This document shows, one piece after another, positions 5,813 through 6,150 of a stretch of DNA of 6,150 nucleotides (its first letter is position 1; the number at the start of each line of letters is the position of its first letter). Both the position numbers and the translations under genes were made by a program. Below the pieces are notes generated by a model. The model did not search any database and was not told the DNA's origin. It was given only the letters and a program-made list of their open reading frames with translations. Origin of the DNA: Desulfobulbus sp. (GTDB taxonomy: Bacteria > Desulfobacterota > Desulfobulbia > Desulfobulbales > Desulfobulbaceae); contig JAUWAH010000154.1 of assembly GCA_030602145.1 (NCBI GenBank), forward strand, positions 1 through 6,150. The letters are read 5' to 3'.

Positions 5813-6150
5813 TCCTCGACCTCGCCTTCCATCTCCAGGTAGGCGTTCTTCAACTGCTCCTCCATGTCTGCATCCGCCTGCCACATGCCCCGGCTGATGG
5901 CTTCGAGCAGTTTGTCGAGGATATTCTGCAGGGCGTAGGGGTTGACCTCCTTCATCCACTCCTGCATCTCGGGATCGAGTGCGTAGGCGCGGGCGATCTT
6001 CTCGTACATCCAGTCGTCGATCACTTCGGCGGTGGCATCCCAGCCGAGCACGATATCCATCACGTGGGAGATGTCGCCCGCTCCCTTGTAGCCGTGCCGC
6101 TTCATGCCGGCGATCCACTTGGGATTGACCAGGCGGGAGCGAAGCACGTG
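5788..6150 (-). CDS. cobN: Cobaltochelatase large subunit CobN-like, C-terminal 120 residues (partial)
   Basis: The frame is open to the window edge, and the visible part starts at codons for His-Val-Leu-Arg (the codon at 6147 is GTG, an internal valine and not a start). The end of a CobN/BchH-type large subunit is recognisable from NPKWIAGMKRHGYKGAGD (about residues 9-26 of the fragment), MDIVLGWDAT, DDWMYEKIA, DPEMQEWMKEVNPYALQNI and LLEAISRGMW, followed by a short acidic tail. This subunit, normally about 1,200 residues or more, binds the tetrapyrrole and carries the metal-insertion site in the cytoplasm, powered by the AAA+ subunits encoded downstream. The C-terminal segment cannot separate true cobalt chelatase from the related BchH or HmuS groups, though its wording is closest to CobN as I recall it. 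Its TGA stop (5790-5788) overlaps the receptor gene. Confidence 0.88.
   Translation of the reverse strand, partial: HVLRSRLVNPKWIAGMKRHGYKGAGDISHVMDIVLGWDATAEVIDDWMYEKIARAYALDPEMQEWMKEVNPYALQNILDKLLEAISRGMWQADADMEEQLKNAYLEMEGEVEEWSEKSAG
5820..5823 (-). promoter_or_regulatory. Ribosome binding site deciding the receptor start
   Basis: GAGG lies 7 nt before the ATG at 5812, inside cobN. The rival ATG at 5788 has only GGCAGG with about 3 nt spacing and would remove the basic residues from the signal peptide. The site therefore favours the upstream start and a 25-nt overlap with cobN. Confidence 0.55.

Noticed and set aside
4196..5842. Long plus-strand open frame (548 codons) opposite the receptor gene
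   Set aside because: It is antisense to a clear TonB-dependent receptor, with no family motif, and its G/V/A-rich composition reflects the complementary codons.
4085..6118. Receptor frame extended upstream to 6118 (677 codons)
   Set aside because: The first ~100 residues are an out-of-frame reading of cobN and are rich in R and G. The signal peptide begins only at 5812 or 5788.
5788..6147. The cobN fragment as a complete small protein starting at 6147
   Set aside because: The codon at 6147 is GTG inside a conserved CobN segment, the frame continues to the window edge, and the residues match the C-terminus of a much larger family.

Overview
The window is a GC-rich stretch from a Gram-negative bacterium. 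The outer-membrane receptor gene shows that it is Gram-negative. The gene content and protein style (a CobN C-terminus paired with ChlI/ChlD-type ATPases rather than CobS/CobT) suggest an anaerobic lineage such as Desulfobacterota, but that is an impression and not something the sequence proves. All recognisable genes lie on the minus strand, so they are read here from the high-coordinate end to the low-coordinate end.

Positions 6150 to 1009 carry a tightly packed chelatase operon. It starts with the 3' end of a cobN-type large chelatase subunit, which enters from outside the window. Next come a TonB-dependent outer-membrane receptor, a fused AAA+/von Willebrand A chelatase subunit (ChlD/TIGR02442-like, 675 aa) and a ChlI/BchI-type AAA+ subunit (347 aa). 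The cobN and receptor genes overlap, the receptor and chlD are 8 nt apart, and chlD and chlI overlap by 4 nt (ATGA), so the four genes look co-transcribed and in part translationally coupled. Together they encode the three parts of an ATP-dependent tetrapyrrole metal chelatase (large tetrapyrrole-binding subunit plus two AAA+ motor subunits) and a receptor able to import a scarce ligand. The conventional reading is cobalt insertion for cobalamin synthesis, with the receptor importing corrinoid, cobalt chelate or another tetrapyrrole. A tetrapyrrole salvage or metal-removal role is an alternative.

A 121-bp gap (888-1008) follows. It holds a possible weak terminator, a 7-bp-stem inverted repeat, and a G-rich tract next to the following start codon that is one base away from the 15-mer thrombin-binding aptamer, a known G-quadruplex. 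I see no convincing promoter in it.

Positions 887 to 1 hold the start of an ABC-2-type transporter operon: a complete DrrA-like ATP-binding protein and, overlapping its stop codon, the first 17 codons of what is probably the permease. Whether this exporter works with the chelatase operon is unknown.

No tRNA, rRNA, CRISPR array, insertion sequence or cobalamin riboswitch is visible. A riboswitch, if present, would lie upstream of cobN, outside the window.
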